Assembly: GCF_014042345.1 (NCBI RefSeq)
Contig: NZ_JACEZT010000003.1
Location: 310,001-374,000, forward strand
Reading direction: 5' to 3'
Source: Rugamonas brunnea
Lineage (GTDB): Bacteria > Pseudomonadota > Gammaproteobacteria > Burkholderiales > Burkholderiaceae_D
DNA: 64,000 bases
Of the stretch, positions 1-8,952 are shown piece by piece (positions within the stretch are counted from its first letter, which is position 1; the number at the start of each line of letters is the position of its first letter). The position numbers were made by a program, and so were the translations under genes. The notes under the pieces were generated by a model, which was not told the origin of the DNA, searched no databases, and saw nothing but the letters and a program-made list of their open reading frames with translations.

Positions 1-1
1 C

Positions 2-235
2 GCGTTCTGGTCGCAGATGCAGGGCGGCGTCGATATCTGGAAAGACATCTTCAACGGTTTCTTCAAGAGCGTGGTGTTCGGCATCGCCATCACCTTCATC
101 GCCCTGTACCAGGGGTATGAGTCGCAGCCCACGCCGGAAGACGTGGCGCGCGCCACCACCCGTACCGTGGTGCTGTCGTCGCTGGCGATCTGGTGGCTGG
201 ACTTCATGCTGACGGCCTTGATGTTCAGCAAATAA
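2..235 (+). CDS. mlaE: MlaE, phospholipid ABC transporter permease (3' end only)
   Basis: C-terminal 77 residues of the MlaE permease; the start lies left of the window. MlaE is the inner-membrane core of the Mla system, which moves phospholipids between the inner membrane and periplasmic MlaC. The visible part has a hydrophobic segment (FKSVVFGIAITFIALYQGYE), a short acidic loop with the family-typical 'EDVARATTRTVV' run and a last membrane helix ending in 'ALMFSK'. Identification is supported by mlaD, mlaA, mlaC and mlaB directly downstream on the same strand. The ATPase gene mlaF presumably lies upstream, outside the window. Confidence 0.9.
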   Translation, partial: AFWSQMQGGVDIWKDIFNGFFKSVVFGIAITFIALYQGYESQPTPEDVARATTRTVVLSSLAIWWLDFMLTALMFSK

Positions 236-250
236 GCGCCGTTTCGGCGC
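236..250 (+). other. Short GC hairpin between mlaE and mlaD
   Basis: Perfect 6-bp inverted repeat GCGCCG-TTT-CGGCGC immediately after the mlaE stop codon, in the 80-bp gap before mlaD. There is no following T-tract, so it is not a canonical terminator. It may stabilise or punctuate the mla transcript. Function is unproven. Confidence 0.4.
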
Positions 251-315
251 CAGTAAACGCAATGCAGTGGCTGGCGGCACGCGCCGCCGCCCGAAAAATT
301 CTTTAGGATGATGTT

Positions 316-789
316 ATGCAACGTAAATCTCTGGATGTGTGGGTAGGCTTGTTCATCGTGATCGGCGCGGCGGCGCTGATGTTCCTGGCCCTCAAGGCGG
401 GAAATATGAGCTCCCTGTCGTTCGGCAAGACCTATACTATCGTGGCCAAGTTCGACAACATCGGCAGCCTGCGTCCCCAGGCGCCCGTCAAGGCGGCCGG
501 CGTGGTGGTGGGCCGGGTGGGCCAGATCCAGTTCGACGACAAGAGTTACCAGGCGCTGGTCAAGCTGGACATGGACGAAGGCTACAAGTTCCCCAAGGAT
601 AGCTCGGCCAAGATCCTCACGGCCGGCCTGCTGGGCGAGCAGTACGTGGGCATCGAGGCGGGCGGCGACACCAACAACCTGGTGGGCGGCGACAAGATCG
701 CGCGCACCCAGTCGGCCGCCGTGCTGGAAGACTTGATCAACCAGTTCATCTACAGCAAGGCAGCGGAAGGAAAGGACTCCTCCAAATGA
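316..789 (+). CDS. mlaD: MlaD, MCE-domain lipid transport protein
   Basis: 157-residue MCE-family protein: one N-terminal membrane anchor (about residues 9-27) and a single MCE/MlaD domain (about 38-118, including the 'GSLRPQAPVKAAGVVVGRV' region). MlaD hexamers sit on the MlaFE permease and form the periplasmic channel for phospholipids. The length fits the short proteobacterial MlaD form. The start is ATG 316 with an AGGATG-type ribosome site just upstream. The last codons overlap the mlaA start by 4 bp (ATGA), suggesting translational coupling. Confidence 0.93.
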   Translation: MQRKSLDVWVGLFIVIGAAALMFLALKAGNMSSLSFGKTYTIVAKFDNIGSLRPQAPVKAAGVVVGRVGQIQFDDKSYQALVKLDMDEGYKFPKDSSAKILTAGLLGEQYVGIEAGGDTNNLVGGDKIARTQSAAVLEDLINQFIYSKAAEGKDSSK

Positions 790-1637
790 CTCCCATCCCC
801 GGTAAATGGCGTGCGCTGACGCTGGCGCTGGGCGCGGCTGCCCTGCTCAGCGGCTGCGCCGGCCCCAACCCGCGCGACCCGTACGAGGGCTTCAACCGCG
901 CCATGTTCAAGTTCAACGACACGGTGGACCAGGTGGCCCTGAAGCCAGCCGCCACAGCCTACCGCGCCGTGCTGCCGTCGTTCGTGCAGACCGGCATCGA
1001 CAACTTCTTCGGCAACCTGGCCGACGTCTGGAGCGCCGTCAACAACTTGCTGCAAGGCAAGGGCGAGGCTGGCATGTCCGATGTGGCCCGCGTCACACTG
1101 AACACCAGCTTCGGCTTGCTGGGCGTGATCGATTTCGCCTCGCAGGCGGGCTTGCCCAAGCACAATGAGGATTTCGGCCAGACGCTCGGCTACTGGGGCG
1201 TGCCATCGGGTCCTTACCTGATGCTGCCGCTGTTCGGCGCCTCCACCGTGCGCGACACGGCCGCCCTGCCGCTGGACTTCAATGGCGACCTGTGGCGCTA
1301 CAAGGAGCCGGTCTACCTGCGTAACATCGGCACGGCCACGCGCGCCGTGGACCAGCGCGCCAACCTGCTGGACGCCTCCACCCTGCTCGAAGATGCGGCG
1401 CTGGACCGCTATGAATTCGTGCGCGACGGCTTTTTGCAACGGCGCGAAAACAAGGTCTACGACGGCGACCCGCCGCCGCGCAAGCCGCAGCCCAAGGACG
1501 ACGATGGCGACGGCAATGGCGACGGCGATGGCGTGAAAAAAGTTGACGGCGGGGAAACTTCCGCACCGGTGTCATCCGAACCGGCGCCAAAAGAGTTAAA
1601 CTCGGAAGCACCGGCTGCAAAAAAAGACAGCCTGTGA
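786..1637 (+). CDS. mlaA: MlaA (VacJ) outer-membrane lipoprotein
   Basis: 283-residue VacJ/MlaA lipoprotein that removes misplaced phospholipids from the outer leaflet of the outer membrane and hands them to MlaC. A lipoprotein signal ends in the lipobox LLSGC with Cys24. The family core begins at once with 'DPYEGFNRAMFKFND' and continues to about residue 225. The last ~60 residues are a charged, low-complexity tail (K/D/G/E/P-rich) not expected in the core fold. In E. coli mlaA is unlinked from mlaFEDCB; here it sits between mlaD and mlaC, overlapping mlaD by 4 bp. Confidence 0.94.
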   Translation: MTPIPGKWRALTLALGAAALLSGCAGPNPRDPYEGFNRAMFKFNDTVDQVALKPAATAYRAVLPSFVQTGIDNFFGNLADVWSAVNNLLQGKGEAGMSDVARVTLNTSFGLLGVIDFASQAGLPKHNEDFGQTLGYWGVPSGPYLMLPLFGASTVRDTAALPLDFNGDLWRYKEPVYLRNIGTATRAVDQRANLLDASTLLEDAALDRYEFVRDGFLQRRENKVYDGDPPPRKPQPKDDDGDGNGDGDGVKKVDGGETSAPVSSEPAPKELNSEAPAAKKDSL

Positions 1638-1669
1638 CCCCGTTTAAAATCAGACATAGGTAAAACAAG

Positions 1670-2329
1670 ATGAAATATATTAAACAACTGATCGCTCTCG
1701 CCACCATCGCGCTGGCAAGTTACGCCGGCGCCGCTACCGCCACCCCGGCCGCCGTCGAGGCGCCGGACGTGCTCGTCAAACGCATTTCGCAGGACGTGAT
1801 CGACACGGCCAAGGCCGACAAGGCGATCCAGGCCGGCGACCAGAAAAAGGTCATGGACCTGGTGGAATCCAAGATCCTGCCCTACGTGGACTTCCAGCGC
1901 ATGACGCAACTGGCGTCGGGCCGCTTCTGGCGCGACGCCACGCCCGAGCAGCAAAAAGCCCTGTCGGCCGAGTTCCGCACGCTGCTGATCTACACCTATT
2001 CGGGCGCCCTGTCGCAGATCAAGAATGAAACGGTGGAATTCAAGCCGCTGCGCGCCGACCCGTCGGACACGGAAGTGGAAGTGCGCTCGCAGGTCAACGT
2101 GCCGCGCGGCGAACCGATTCCGCTCAACTACCGCGTGGCCAAGTCGGCCAACAACGGCTGGAAGATCTATGACATCAACGTGCTGGGCGCCTGGCTGGTG
2201 GAAACCTACAAGGGCACCTTCGCGTCCGAGATCAGCAAGGGCGGCATCGACGGCCTGATCAAGGCGCTGTCCGAGAAGAACAAGAAGCTGGCCAGCAAGC
2301 CCCTGAAGGCCGCTTCCAACGCGAAATAA
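1670..2329 (+). CDS. mlaC: MlaC, periplasmic phospholipid-binding protein
   Basis: 219-residue MlaC/Ttg2D-type protein that shuttles phospholipids across the periplasm between MlaA and MlaD. A Sec signal peptide covers about residues 1-22. The mature domain shows the family pattern (ILPYVDFQRMTQLASGRFWR; later NGWKIYDINVLGAWLV followed by YKGTFASEI). It starts at ATG 1670 behind an AGGTAAAACAAG leader, 32 bp after mlaA, in the same operon. Confidence 0.93.
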   Translation: MKYIKQLIALATIALASYAGAATATPAAVEAPDVLVKRISQDVIDTAKADKAIQAGDQKKVMDLVESKILPYVDFQRMTQLASGRFWRDATPEQQKALSAEFRTLLIYTYSGALSQIKNETVEFKPLRADPSDTEVEVRSQVNVPRGEPIPLNYRVAKSANNGWKIYDINVLGAWLVETYKGTFASEISKGGIDGLIKALSEKNKKLASKPLKAASNAK

Positions 2330-2353
2330 GACCACCCAGGACCACCGACGACC

Positions 2354-2716
2354 ATGGCCGACACCGTAGACAACCTGCAATCACTGTCGTCGCTGACCGT
2401 GCTCAACGCCACCGCGGCGCTGGAGCGCGGCCTGGCGGCCATCCGCGCCGGCCAGAAGGAATTCGACCTGCGCCATGTGCTGACGGTCGATTCGGTGGCC
2501 GTGGCCGTCATGCTGGCCTGGCAGCGCGCCGCGCGCGAGGCCGGCTTCGCGCTGGGACTGCGCAACCTGCCGCCAGCCCTGCAAAGCCTGACCAAGCTGT
2601 ACGGCGTGTGCAACCTGCTGTTCCCCGACGCGGCCCAGGCCGAGTCGCTCCCCGTGGCTGGCGCGCCCGCGTCCGCCGCCATCGGCCTGACGGCGGCCGA
2701 ACTGCATCACCATTGA
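2354..2716 (+). CDS. mlaB: MlaB-like STAS-domain protein
   Basis: 120-residue STAS-fold protein at the mlaB position (directly after mlaC). MlaB binds the cytoplasmic ATPase MlaF and is needed for assembly and activity of the transporter. The STAS core (about residues 12-95) includes the loop 'LTVDSVAVAVMLAWQR', equivalent to the Asp-Ser loop of anti-sigma-antagonist-like proteins. The C-terminus ends in a His-rich EL-HHH. Sequence similarity in this family is low, so the assignment rests on fold pattern plus position. Confidence 0.8.
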   Translation: MADTVDNLQSLSSLTVLNATAALERGLAAIRAGQKEFDLRHVLTVDSVAVAVMLAWQRAAREAGFALGLRNLPPALQSLTKLYGVCNLLFPDAAQAESLPVAGAPASAAIGLTAAELHHH

Positions 2717-2772
2717 CCCTGTCCCGTCCCCCGCGAATCGCCCGGTCCGGCTCTGCCGGATCAAAATTCCCC

Positions 2773-2778
2773 TATAAT
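2773..2778 (+). promoter_or_regulatory. Candidate -10 element upstream of the ABC exporter genes
   Basis: A perfect TATAAT lies in the 168-bp gap between mlaB and the ABC ATPase gene, about 107 bp before its start. No good -35 hexamer sits 16-18 bp upstream (GCTCTG is the nearest). A short hairpin TCCGGC-TCT-GCCGGA precedes it. It would give the exporter its own transcription start in addition to readthrough from mla. Confidence 0.4.
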
Positions 2779-2884
2779 TGAACGTTGCCGCCGCCAAAAA
2801 CGTGCCGCGGCGCCAAGCACCACCTTCCGCCAACGAGCATCCCTGCCGTGTCCTTGCGCTGCGGCAACAACTGACAAGTCAAGC

Positions 2885-3793
2885 ATGACAGCTATCCAAA
2901 TCAACCAGGTCCAGAAGCGCTACCAGTCGCTGCAGGCACTGGGCGGCGTTTCCCTGTCCATCGAGGAGGGCGAGTTCTTCGGCCTGCTGGGCCCGAACGG
3001 CGCCGGCAAGACCACCCTGATCTCCATCATCGCCGGCCTGATCCGGCCGGACGCGGGCAGCGTCACCATCCACGGCCACGACGTGCAGAGCGATTTCCGC
3101 GCCGCCCGCCGCAAGCTCGGCGTGGTGCCGCAGGAACTGGTGTTCGACCCCTTCTTCACCGTGCGCGAGACGCTGCGCCTGCAGTCCGGCTATTTCGGCC
3201 TGTCGCGCAACGACGACTGGATCGACGAGGTGATGTTCAACCTGGACCTGACCAACAAGGCCGACACCAATATGCGCGCGCTGTCGGGCGGCATGAAGCG
3301 GCGCGTGCTGGTGGCCCAGGCGCTGGTGCACAAGCCGCCCGTGATCGTGCTCGACGAGCCGACGGCCGGCGTGGACGTGGAATTGCGCCAGACGCTGTGG
3401 AAGTTCATCTCGCGCCTGAACCGCGAAGGCCACACGGTGGTGCTGACCACCCACTACCTGGAGGAGGCGCAAGCCATGTGCAAGCGCGTGGCCATGCTCA
3501 AGGCCGGCAAGATCGTGGCGCTCGACACCATGAGCGCGCTGATCCGCCGCATTTCCGGTTCCCAGCTCAACCTGCACTTGAAGGGCGCGCTGCCGCCGCA
3601 GTTGCAGCACCTGATCACGCACGCCGAGCAAACCGTGCCCGGCGAGTACAACCTGCGCATCAACGATTACGCGGAAGTGGAGAACATCCTCGCACGCGTG
3701 CGCGAAAGCGGCGCCGTGATCGACGAGATGCAGTTGCAGCAGGCCGACCTGGAAGACATCTTCCTGCAAATCATGGAAAAGGGGACCGTATGA
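2885..3793 (+). CDS. ABC transporter ATP-binding protein (YadG-like)
   Basis: 302-residue ABC ATPase of an ABC-2 type exporter. Walker A is GPNGAGKTT with Lys42, the signature LSGGM is at 133-137, and Walker B is VIVLDEP with Asp157/Glu158. The C-terminal ~80 residues after the ATPase core form the extension typical of the YadG/DrrA group. Its stop overlaps the start of the permease gene (ATGA), so the two subunits are translationally coupled. The exported substrate cannot be read from sequence. This pair commonly sits between mla and bolA-murA in Burkholderiales, but no role in lipid transport is shown here. Confidence 0.92.
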   Translation: MTAIQINQVQKRYQSLQALGGVSLSIEEGEFFGLLGPNGAGKTTLISIIAGLIRPDAGSVTIHGHDVQSDFRAARRKLGVVPQELVFDPFFTVRETLRLQSGYFGLSRNDDWIDEVMFNLDLTNKADTNMRALSGGMKRRVLVAQALVHKPPVIVLDEPTAGVDVELRQTLWKFISRLNREGHTVVLTTHYLEEAQAMCKRVAMLKAGKIVALDTMSALIRRISGSQLNLHLKGALPPQLQHLITHAEQTVPGEYNLRINDYAEVENILARVRESGAVIDEMQLQQADLEDIFLQIMEKGTV

Positions 3794-4557
3794 GCCTGAT
3801 CTCGACCGGCTTCCGCACCCTGGTGTACAAGGAAACCCTGCGCTTCTGGAAAGTGGCGACCCAGACCGTGGCCGCGCCCATCCTGACGGCCATGCTGTAC
3901 CTGCTGATCTTCGGCCACGTGCTCGAAGGCCGGGTGCAGGTGTACGCCGGCGTCAACTACACGGCCTTCCTGATCCCGGGCCTGGTGATGATGAGCGTGC
4001 TGCAGAATGCGTTCGCCAACTCCTCGTCCTCGCTGATCCAGTCCAAGATCACGGGCAACCTCGTGTTCGTGCTGCTGACCCCCTTGTCGCACTGGGAGAT
4101 CTTCTCCGCCTACGTGCTGGCCTCCATGGTGCGCGGGATCGTCGTCGGCCTCGGCGTGTTCATCGTCACGGCCTGGTTCGCCCACCTGTCGTTCACGGCG
4201 CCCGTGTGGATCGCCGTGTTCGCGCTGCTGGGCGCGGCCATCCTCGGCACCATGGGCCTGATCGCCGGCGTGTGGGCCGAGAAGTTCGACCAGCTGGCCG
4301 CGTTCCAGAACTTCCTCATCATGCCGCTGACCTTCCTGTCCGGCGTGTTCTACTCGATTCATTCGCTGCCCACGTTCTGGCTGACCGTGTCGCACCTGAA
4401 CCCGTTCTTCTACATGATCGACGGCTTCCGCTACGGCTTCTTCGGCCAGTCCGACGTCAACCCGGTGGTCAGCCTCGGCATCGTGTCGGCCTTCCTGGTG
4501 GTGCTGTCGCTGGCGGCCATCCGCCTGCTGCGCAGCGGCTACCGGCTGCGCCACTGA
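3790..4557 (+). CDS. ABC-2 type transporter permease (YadH-like)
   Basis: 255-residue integral membrane subunit with about six hydrophobic segments, including the ABC-2 family stretch 'FLSGVFYSIHSLP' followed by 'LNPFFYMIDGFRYGFFG'. ATG 3790 overlaps the upstream ATPase stop by 4 bp and gives a protein of normal family length; longer in-frame extensions would run back into the ATPase gene. It forms an exporter with the preceding ATPase; substrate unknown. Confidence 0.92.
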   Translation: MSLISTGFRTLVYKETLRFWKVATQTVAAPILTAMLYLLIFGHVLEGRVQVYAGVNYTAFLIPGLVMMSVLQNAFANSSSSLIQSKITGNLVFVLLTPLSHWEIFSAYVLASMVRGIVVGLGVFIVTAWFAHLSFTAPVWIAVFALLGAAILGTMGLIAGVWAEKFDQLAAFQNFLIMPLTFLSGVFYSIHSLPTFWLTVSHLNPFFYMIDGFRYGFFGQSDVNPVVSLGIVSAFLVVLSLAAIRLLRSGYRLRH

Positions 4558-4603
4558 TAACTATTCATACCGTTTATACCGAATTCAATACCAAGGAATT
4601 ATC

Positions 4604-4840
4604 GTGTCCACTACTCCAGAACTGATCCACAGCTACATCGCCGCCGGCCTCGAATGCACCCACCTCGAAGTGGAGGGCGACGGCCAGCACTTCCAGGCCG
4701 TGATCGTGTCGCCCGCATTCGCCGGCAAGCGGCTGATCCAGCGCCACCAGCTGGTGTACGCGGCGCTGGGCGACCGCATGCGCGAGGAAATCCACGCGCT
4801 GTCGATGAAGACCCTGACCCCCGAAGAATTCCAAGGCTAA
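4604..4840 (+). CDS. ibaG: BolA family protein (IbaG/YrbA-like)
   Basis: 78-residue BolA-fold protein starting at GTG 4604 behind AAGGAA. The conserved parts are the '[18 protein letters not shown]' strand-turn region and the helix '[15 protein letters not shown]', ending '[11 protein letters not shown]'. BolA proteins bind monothiol glutaredoxins and [2Fe-2S] clusters; the BolA next to murA in enterobacteria is IbaG. The invariant His/Cys ligand region is intact. It lies 2 bp before murA, the order also seen in E. coli (mla-ibaG-murA). Confidence 0.88.
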   Translation: MSTTPELIHSYIAAGLECTHLEVEGDGQHFQAVIVSPAFAGKRLIQRHQLVYAALGDRMREEIHALSMKTLTPEEFQG

Positions 4841-4842
4841 GC

Positions 4843-6093
4843 ATGGACAAGCTCCTCATTCAAGGCGGCAAGCGCCTGTCCGGTGAAATTTCCATCTCGG
4901 GCGCCAAGAACGCGGCCCTGCCCATCCTGTGCGCGGGCCTGCTGACGGCGGGCGACCTGGAACTGTCGAACGTGCCGCACCTGCACGACGTGGCCACCAT
5001 GCTCAAGCTGCTGGGCCAGACCGGCCTGAAAGTGGCGCAGGACGGCGAGCGCGTCACCCTCAACGGCAGCGCCATCACCAAGCTGGAAGCGCCGTACGAG
5101 ATGGTGAAGACCATGCGCGCCTCGATCCTGGTGCTGGGCCCCCTGCTGGCGCGCTTCGGCGAGGCCAAGGTATCGCTGCCGGGCGGCTGCGCCATCGGTT
5201 CGCGTCCCGTGGACCAGCACATCAAGGGCTTGCAGGCGCTGGGCGCCGAGATCTCGATCGAAGGCGGCTACATCTACGCCAAGTGCAAGAAGCTCAAGGG
5301 CACCCGCATCGTCACCGACATGATCACCGTCACCGGCACCGAGAACCTGCTGATGGCGGCCACCCTGGCTGAAGGTGAAACCATCCTGGAGAACGCGGCG
5401 CGCGAGCCGGAAGTGACGGACCTGGCCCACCTGCTGGTGGCCATGGGCGCGAAGATCGAAGGCATCGGCACCGACCGCCTGGTGATCCAGGGCGTGCCGG
5501 AGCTGCATGGCGCCAAGCACGCCGTGATCTCGGACCGCATCGAAGCGGCCACCTTCCTGTGCGCCGTGGCGGCGGCCGGCGGCGACATCACGCTGCGCAA
5601 CACCCGCACCGACATCATGGACGCGGCGCTCGACAAGCTGCGCGAAATGGGCCTGGAGATGACCATCGGTACGGATTCGATCCGGGCCCAGATGCACCGC
5701 CGCCCCACGCCGGTCAGCTTCCGCACCACCGAATACCCGGGCTTCCCGACCGACATGCAGGCCCAGTTCATGGCCGTCAACACGGTGGCCGACGGCGCCA
5801 GCCGCGTCACCGAGACGATTTTCGAGAACCGCTTCATGCACGTGCAGGAGATGAACCGCCTGGGCGCGGCCATCGAGACGGACGGCAACACGGCCTTCAT
5901 CAAGGGCGTCGAGCAGCTGATCGGCGCGCCCGTGATGGCGACCGACCTGCGCGCCTCGGCCTCGCTGGTGATCGCCGCGCTGGCGGCCCGCGGCGAAACG
6001 CTGGTGGACCGCATCTACCACCTGGACCGCGGCTACGACCGCATGGAAGTGAAGCTGTCGGCCGTGGGCGCCGACATCCGCCGCATCAAATAA
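4843..6093 (+). CDS. murA: UDP-N-acetylglucosamine 1-carboxyvinyltransferase
   Basis: 416-residue MurA, which transfers enolpyruvate from PEP to UDP-GlcNAc, the first committed step of peptidoglycan synthesis. The start MDKLLIQGG and '[13 protein letters not shown]' are canonical. The catalytic Cys is Cys116 in '[13 protein letters not shown]' (Cys115 in E. coli), so the enzyme should be fosfomycin-sensitive at this residue. ATG 4843 follows the bolA stop by 2 bp; an upstream in-frame extension is discarded because it overlaps bolA. Confidence 0.97.
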   Translation: MDKLLIQGGKRLSGEISISGAKNAALPILCAGLLTAGDLELSNVPHLHDVATMLKLLGQTGLKVAQDGERVTLNGSAITKLEAPYEMVKTMRASILVLGPLLARFGEAKVSLPGGCAIGSRPVDQHIKGLQALGAEISIEGGYIYAKCKKLKGTRIVTDMITVTGTENLLMAATLAEGETILENAAREPEVTDLAHLLVAMGAKIEGIGTDRLVIQGVPELHGAKHAVISDRIEAATFLCAVAAAGGDITLRNTRTDIMDAALDKLREMGLEMTIGTDSIRAQMHRRPTPVSFRTTEYPGFPTDMQAQFMAVNTVADGASRVTETIFENRFMHVQEMNRLGAAIETDGNTAFIKGVEQLIGAPVMATDLRASASLVIAALAARGETLVDRIYHLDRGYDRMEVKLSAVGADIRRIK

Positions 6094-6104
6094 CGGGAAC
6101 CACC

Positions 6105-6782
6105 ATGAGTGCATTTAACGGCCAGTCCAACTCGCAACTGATCCTGGCGCTGTCGAAAGGCCGCATCTTCGAAGACACCCTGCCGCTGCTGGAAGCGGCC
6201 GGCATCACCGTGACGGAGAATCCGGAAACGTCGCGCAAGCTGATCCTGAACACCAACGATCCCAACGTGCGCGTGATCATCGTGCGCGCCACCGACGTGC
6301 CGACCTACGTCCAGCACGGCGCTGCCGATTTCGGCGTGGCCGGCAAGGACGTGCTGCTGGAGCATGGCGGCGAAGGCCTGTACCAGCCGATCGACCTGAA
6401 CATCGCCACCTGCCGCATGTCGGTGGCCGTCAAGAACGGCTTCGACTACGAGACGGCCGTGCGCCAGGGCGCGCGCCTGCGCGTGGCCACCAAGTTCGTG
6501 CAGACGGCGCGCGAGCACTTCGCCGCCAAGGGCGTGCACGTGGACCTGATTAAGCTGTACGGCTCGATGGAGCTGGCGCCGCTGGTGGGCCTGTCGGACG
6601 CCATCGTCGACGTGGTCAGCACCGGCAACACGCTGCGCGCCAACGACCTGGTGGAAGTGGAAGCGATCATGCCGATCTCGTCGCGCCTGATCGTCAACCA
6701 GGCCGCGCTGAAGCTCAAGCGCGAGCGCCTGCAGCCGATCATCGAAGCGTTCGAACGCGCTTCCCAGCCCAAGAGCCAATAA
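6105..6782 (+). CDS. hisG: ATP phosphoribosyltransferase, short catalytic form
   Basis: 225-residue HisG, the first enzyme of histidine biosynthesis (ATP + PRPP to phosphoribosyl-ATP). It has the catalytic core ('[18 protein letters not shown]', '[13 protein letters not shown]') and lacks the C-terminal regulatory domain, i.e. the short HisG-S form. Such enzymes need the HisZ regulatory subunit, which is not encoded in this window. First gene of the his cluster, 11 bp after murA, so possibly co-transcribed with murA. Confidence 0.96.
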   Translation: MSAFNGQSNSQLILALSKGRIFEDTLPLLEAAGITVTENPETSRKLILNTNDPNVRVIIVRATDVPTYVQHGAADFGVAGKDVLLEHGGEGLYQPIDLNIATCRMSVAVKNGFDYETAVRQGARLRVATKFVQTAREHFAAKGVHVDLIKLYGSMELAPLVGLSDAIVDVVSTGNTLRANDLVEVEAIMPISSRLIVNQAALKLKRERLQPIIEAFERASQPKSQ

Positions 6783-6804
6783 AGACCAGCCGGAACCGCC
6801 CATC

Positions 6805-8130
6805 ATGCCGATTCAGATCACCAAGCTCGACTCCAGCCAAGCCGATTTCCAGTCCGCCCTGTCCGCCCTGCTGGCGTTCGAGGCCAGCACCGACGACGCC
6901 ATCGAAACCGCCGTCACGGCCATCCTGGCCGACGTCAAGGCGCGCGGCGACGCCGCCGTGCTGGAATACACCAACCGTTTCGACCGCATCCCCTACGGCG
7001 GCGCCACCAGCATGGCCGCCTTCGAAGTGTCGCAGCAGGAGTTGCAGGCTGCGCTGGCCGCGCTGCCCGACACCCAGCGCCAGGCGCTGCAAACAGCGGC
7101 CGACCGCGTGCGCGCCTTCCACCAGCGCCAGAAGCAGGAACTGAACGGCTTCACCTACACGGAAGCCGACGGCACGGTGCTGGGCCAGAAGGTCACACCG
7201 CTCGACAGCGTGGGCATCTACGTCCCCGGCGGCAAGGCCGCCTACCCGTCGTCGGTGCTGATGAACGCGATCCCGGCCCACGTGGCTGGCGTGGGCGAGA
7301 TCATCATGGTGGTGCCCACCCCGGACGGTGTGAAGAACCAGATGGTGCTGGCCGCCGCCGCCATCGCCGGCGTCACGCGCGTGATCACCATCGGTGGCGC
7401 CCAAGCCGTGGCCGCGCTGGCCTACGGCACCGAAACCATCACGGCCGTGGACAAGATCGTCGGCCCCGGCAACGCCTACGTGGCCGCCGCCAAGCGCCGC
7501 GTGTTCGGTGTGGTCGGCATCGACATGATCGCCGGCCCGTCCGAGATCCTGGTGGTGTGCGACGGCACCACCGACCCGGACTGGGTGGCCATGGACCTGT
7601 TCTCGCAGGCCGAGCACGACGAGCTGGCCCAGGCCATCCTGCTGTGCCCGGACGCGGCCTACATCGCCCGCGTCGAGGCGAGCCTGAACAAGCTGCTGCC
7701 GGCCATGCCGCGCGCGGCCACCATCCGCACCTCGCTGACCGACCGTGGCGCCCTGGTCAAGGTGCGCGACATGGACGAGGCCTGCGCCATCGCCAACGCC
7801 ATCGCGGCCGAACACCTGGAAATCTCGGCCGAAGAGCCGCAGCAGTGGGCCGACAAGATTCGCCACGCGGGCGCCATGTTCCTGGGCCGCTTCTCGTCCG
7901 AATCGCTGGGCGACTATTGCTGCGGTCCTAACCACGTGCTGCCCACGTCGCGCACGGCCCGCTTCTCGTCGCCGCTGGGCGTGTACGACTTCCAGAAGCG
8001 CTCGTCGATCATCCACGTGAGCGAAGCCGGCGCCCAGACCCTGGGCAAGGTGGCGGCCGAACTGGCCTACGGCGAAGGCTTGCAGGCGCACGCGCGCAGC
8101 GCCGAGCTGCGTTTGAAGTCGGCCATCTGA
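6805..8130 (+). CDS. hisD: Histidinol dehydrogenase
   Basis: 441-residue HisD, catalysing the last two oxidations from L-histidinol to L-histidine with NAD+ and a bound zinc ion. Family signatures are clear: '[18 protein letters not shown]', '[16 protein letters not shown]', '[12 protein letters not shown]' and the zinc/catalytic region '[15 protein letters not shown]'. Full family length. Starts 22 bp after hisG. Confidence 0.97.
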   Translation: MPIQITKLDSSQADFQSALSALLAFEASTDDAIETAVTAILADVKARGDAAVLEYTNRFDRIPYGGATSMAAFEVSQQELQAALAALPDTQRQALQTAADRVRAFHQRQKQELNGFTYTEADGTVLGQKVTPLDSVGIYVPGGKAAYPSSVLMNAIPAHVAGVGEIIMVVPTPDGVKNQMVLAAAAIAGVTRVITIGGAQAVAALAYGTETITAVDKIVGPGNAYVAAAKRRVFGVVGIDMIAGPSEILVVCDGTTDPDWVAMDLFSQAEHDELAQAILLCPDAAYIARVEASLNKLLPAMPRAATIRTSLTDRGALVKVRDMDEACAIANAIAAEHLEISAEEPQQWADKIRHAGAMFLGRFSSESLGDYCCGPNHVLPTSRTARFSSPLGVYDFQKRSSIIHVSEAGAQTLGKVAAELAYGEGLQAHARSAELRLKSAI

Positions 8131-8137
8131 GTCCCGT

Positions 8138-8923
8138 ATGAGCGAGTCCGTGGGCACGTGGCTGAACCAGGTTTTTTGCGAGGATGCGCTGGCCGGCCTG
8201 GCCCGCATCCCCGATGGTTCCGTCGATCTGATCCTGACGGACCCGCCCTACAACCTGGGCAAGGACTACGGCAACGCGTCCGACAAGCAAAGCGTGGACG
8301 ATTACCTGCGCTGGACCGAGCAGTGGATCGACCTGGCCCTGCCCAAGCTCAAGCCCAACGGCAGCCTGTACATCTTCCTCACCTGGCGCTTCTCGCCCGA
8401 GATCTTCGTCATGCTTAAGCAGCGCATGACGATGATGAACGAGATCATCTGGGACCGCCGCGTGCCGTCCATGGGCGGCAGCGTGCGCAGCTTCTCGTCG
8501 GTGCACGACACCATCGGCTTCTTCGTGCGCCGCAAGGATTACTACTTCGACCTCGACGCCGTGCGCATCCCCTACGACGCGGCCACCAAGAAGGCCCGCT
8601 CGCGCTCCATCTTCGTGGGCGCCAAGTGGCTGGAAGTGGGCTACAACCCGAAAGATTTGTGGAGCGTGTCGCGGCTGCACCGCGAGCATCCCGAACGGGC
8701 CGACCACCCGACCCAGAAGCCGCTGGAAATCATCGAACGCATGGTCAAGGCCTCGTGCCCGCCGGACGGCGTGGTGCTGGACCTGTTTATGGGCAGCGGC
8801 ACCACGGCCATCGCGGCCCGGCGCTGCGGCCGGCATTTCGTCGGCTTTGAATTGAACCCCGATTATTGCGCCATCATCAACGAGCGGCTGGCGCAGCTGG
8901 ACGACGACGCCGTCGCCGCCTAG
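8138..8923 (+). CDS. Beta-class DNA adenine/cytosine-N4 methyltransferase inside the his operon
   Basis: 261-residue amino-methyltransferase. Motif IV DPPY (Asp35-Tyr38) precedes motif I FMGSG (Phe217-Gly221), the order of the beta class, with 'HPTQKP' (190-195) between them. This layout is shared by orphan enzymes such as YhdJ and by many phage and type II methylases. DPPY suits either N6-adenine or N4-cytosine methylation; the target site cannot be read from sequence. No restriction endonuclease gene is adjacent. It sits 7 bp after hisD and 29 bp before hisC, so it is probably transcribed with the his genes. Composition resembles its neighbours. Confidence 0.9.
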   Translation: MSESVGTWLNQVFCEDALAGLARIPDGSVDLILTDPPYNLGKDYGNASDKQSVDDYLRWTEQWIDLALPKLKPNGSLYIFLTWRFSPEIFVMLKQRMTMMNEIIWDRRVPSMGGSVRSFSSVHDTIGFFVRRKDYYFDLDAVRIPYDAATKKARSRSIFVGAKWLEVGYNPKDLWSVSRLHREHPERADHPTQKPLEIIERMVKASCPPDGVVLDLFMGSGTTAIAARRCGRHFVGFELNPDYCAIINERLAQLDDDAVAA

Positions 8924-8952
8924 CCCGCCAACTATTCCAGGAGCCCCGCCCG

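Noticed and set aside
8138-8923. Methyltransferase as part of a restriction-modification system
   Set aside because: Both neighbours are his genes and no endonuclease-like frame is present; it is treated as an orphan methyltransferase.
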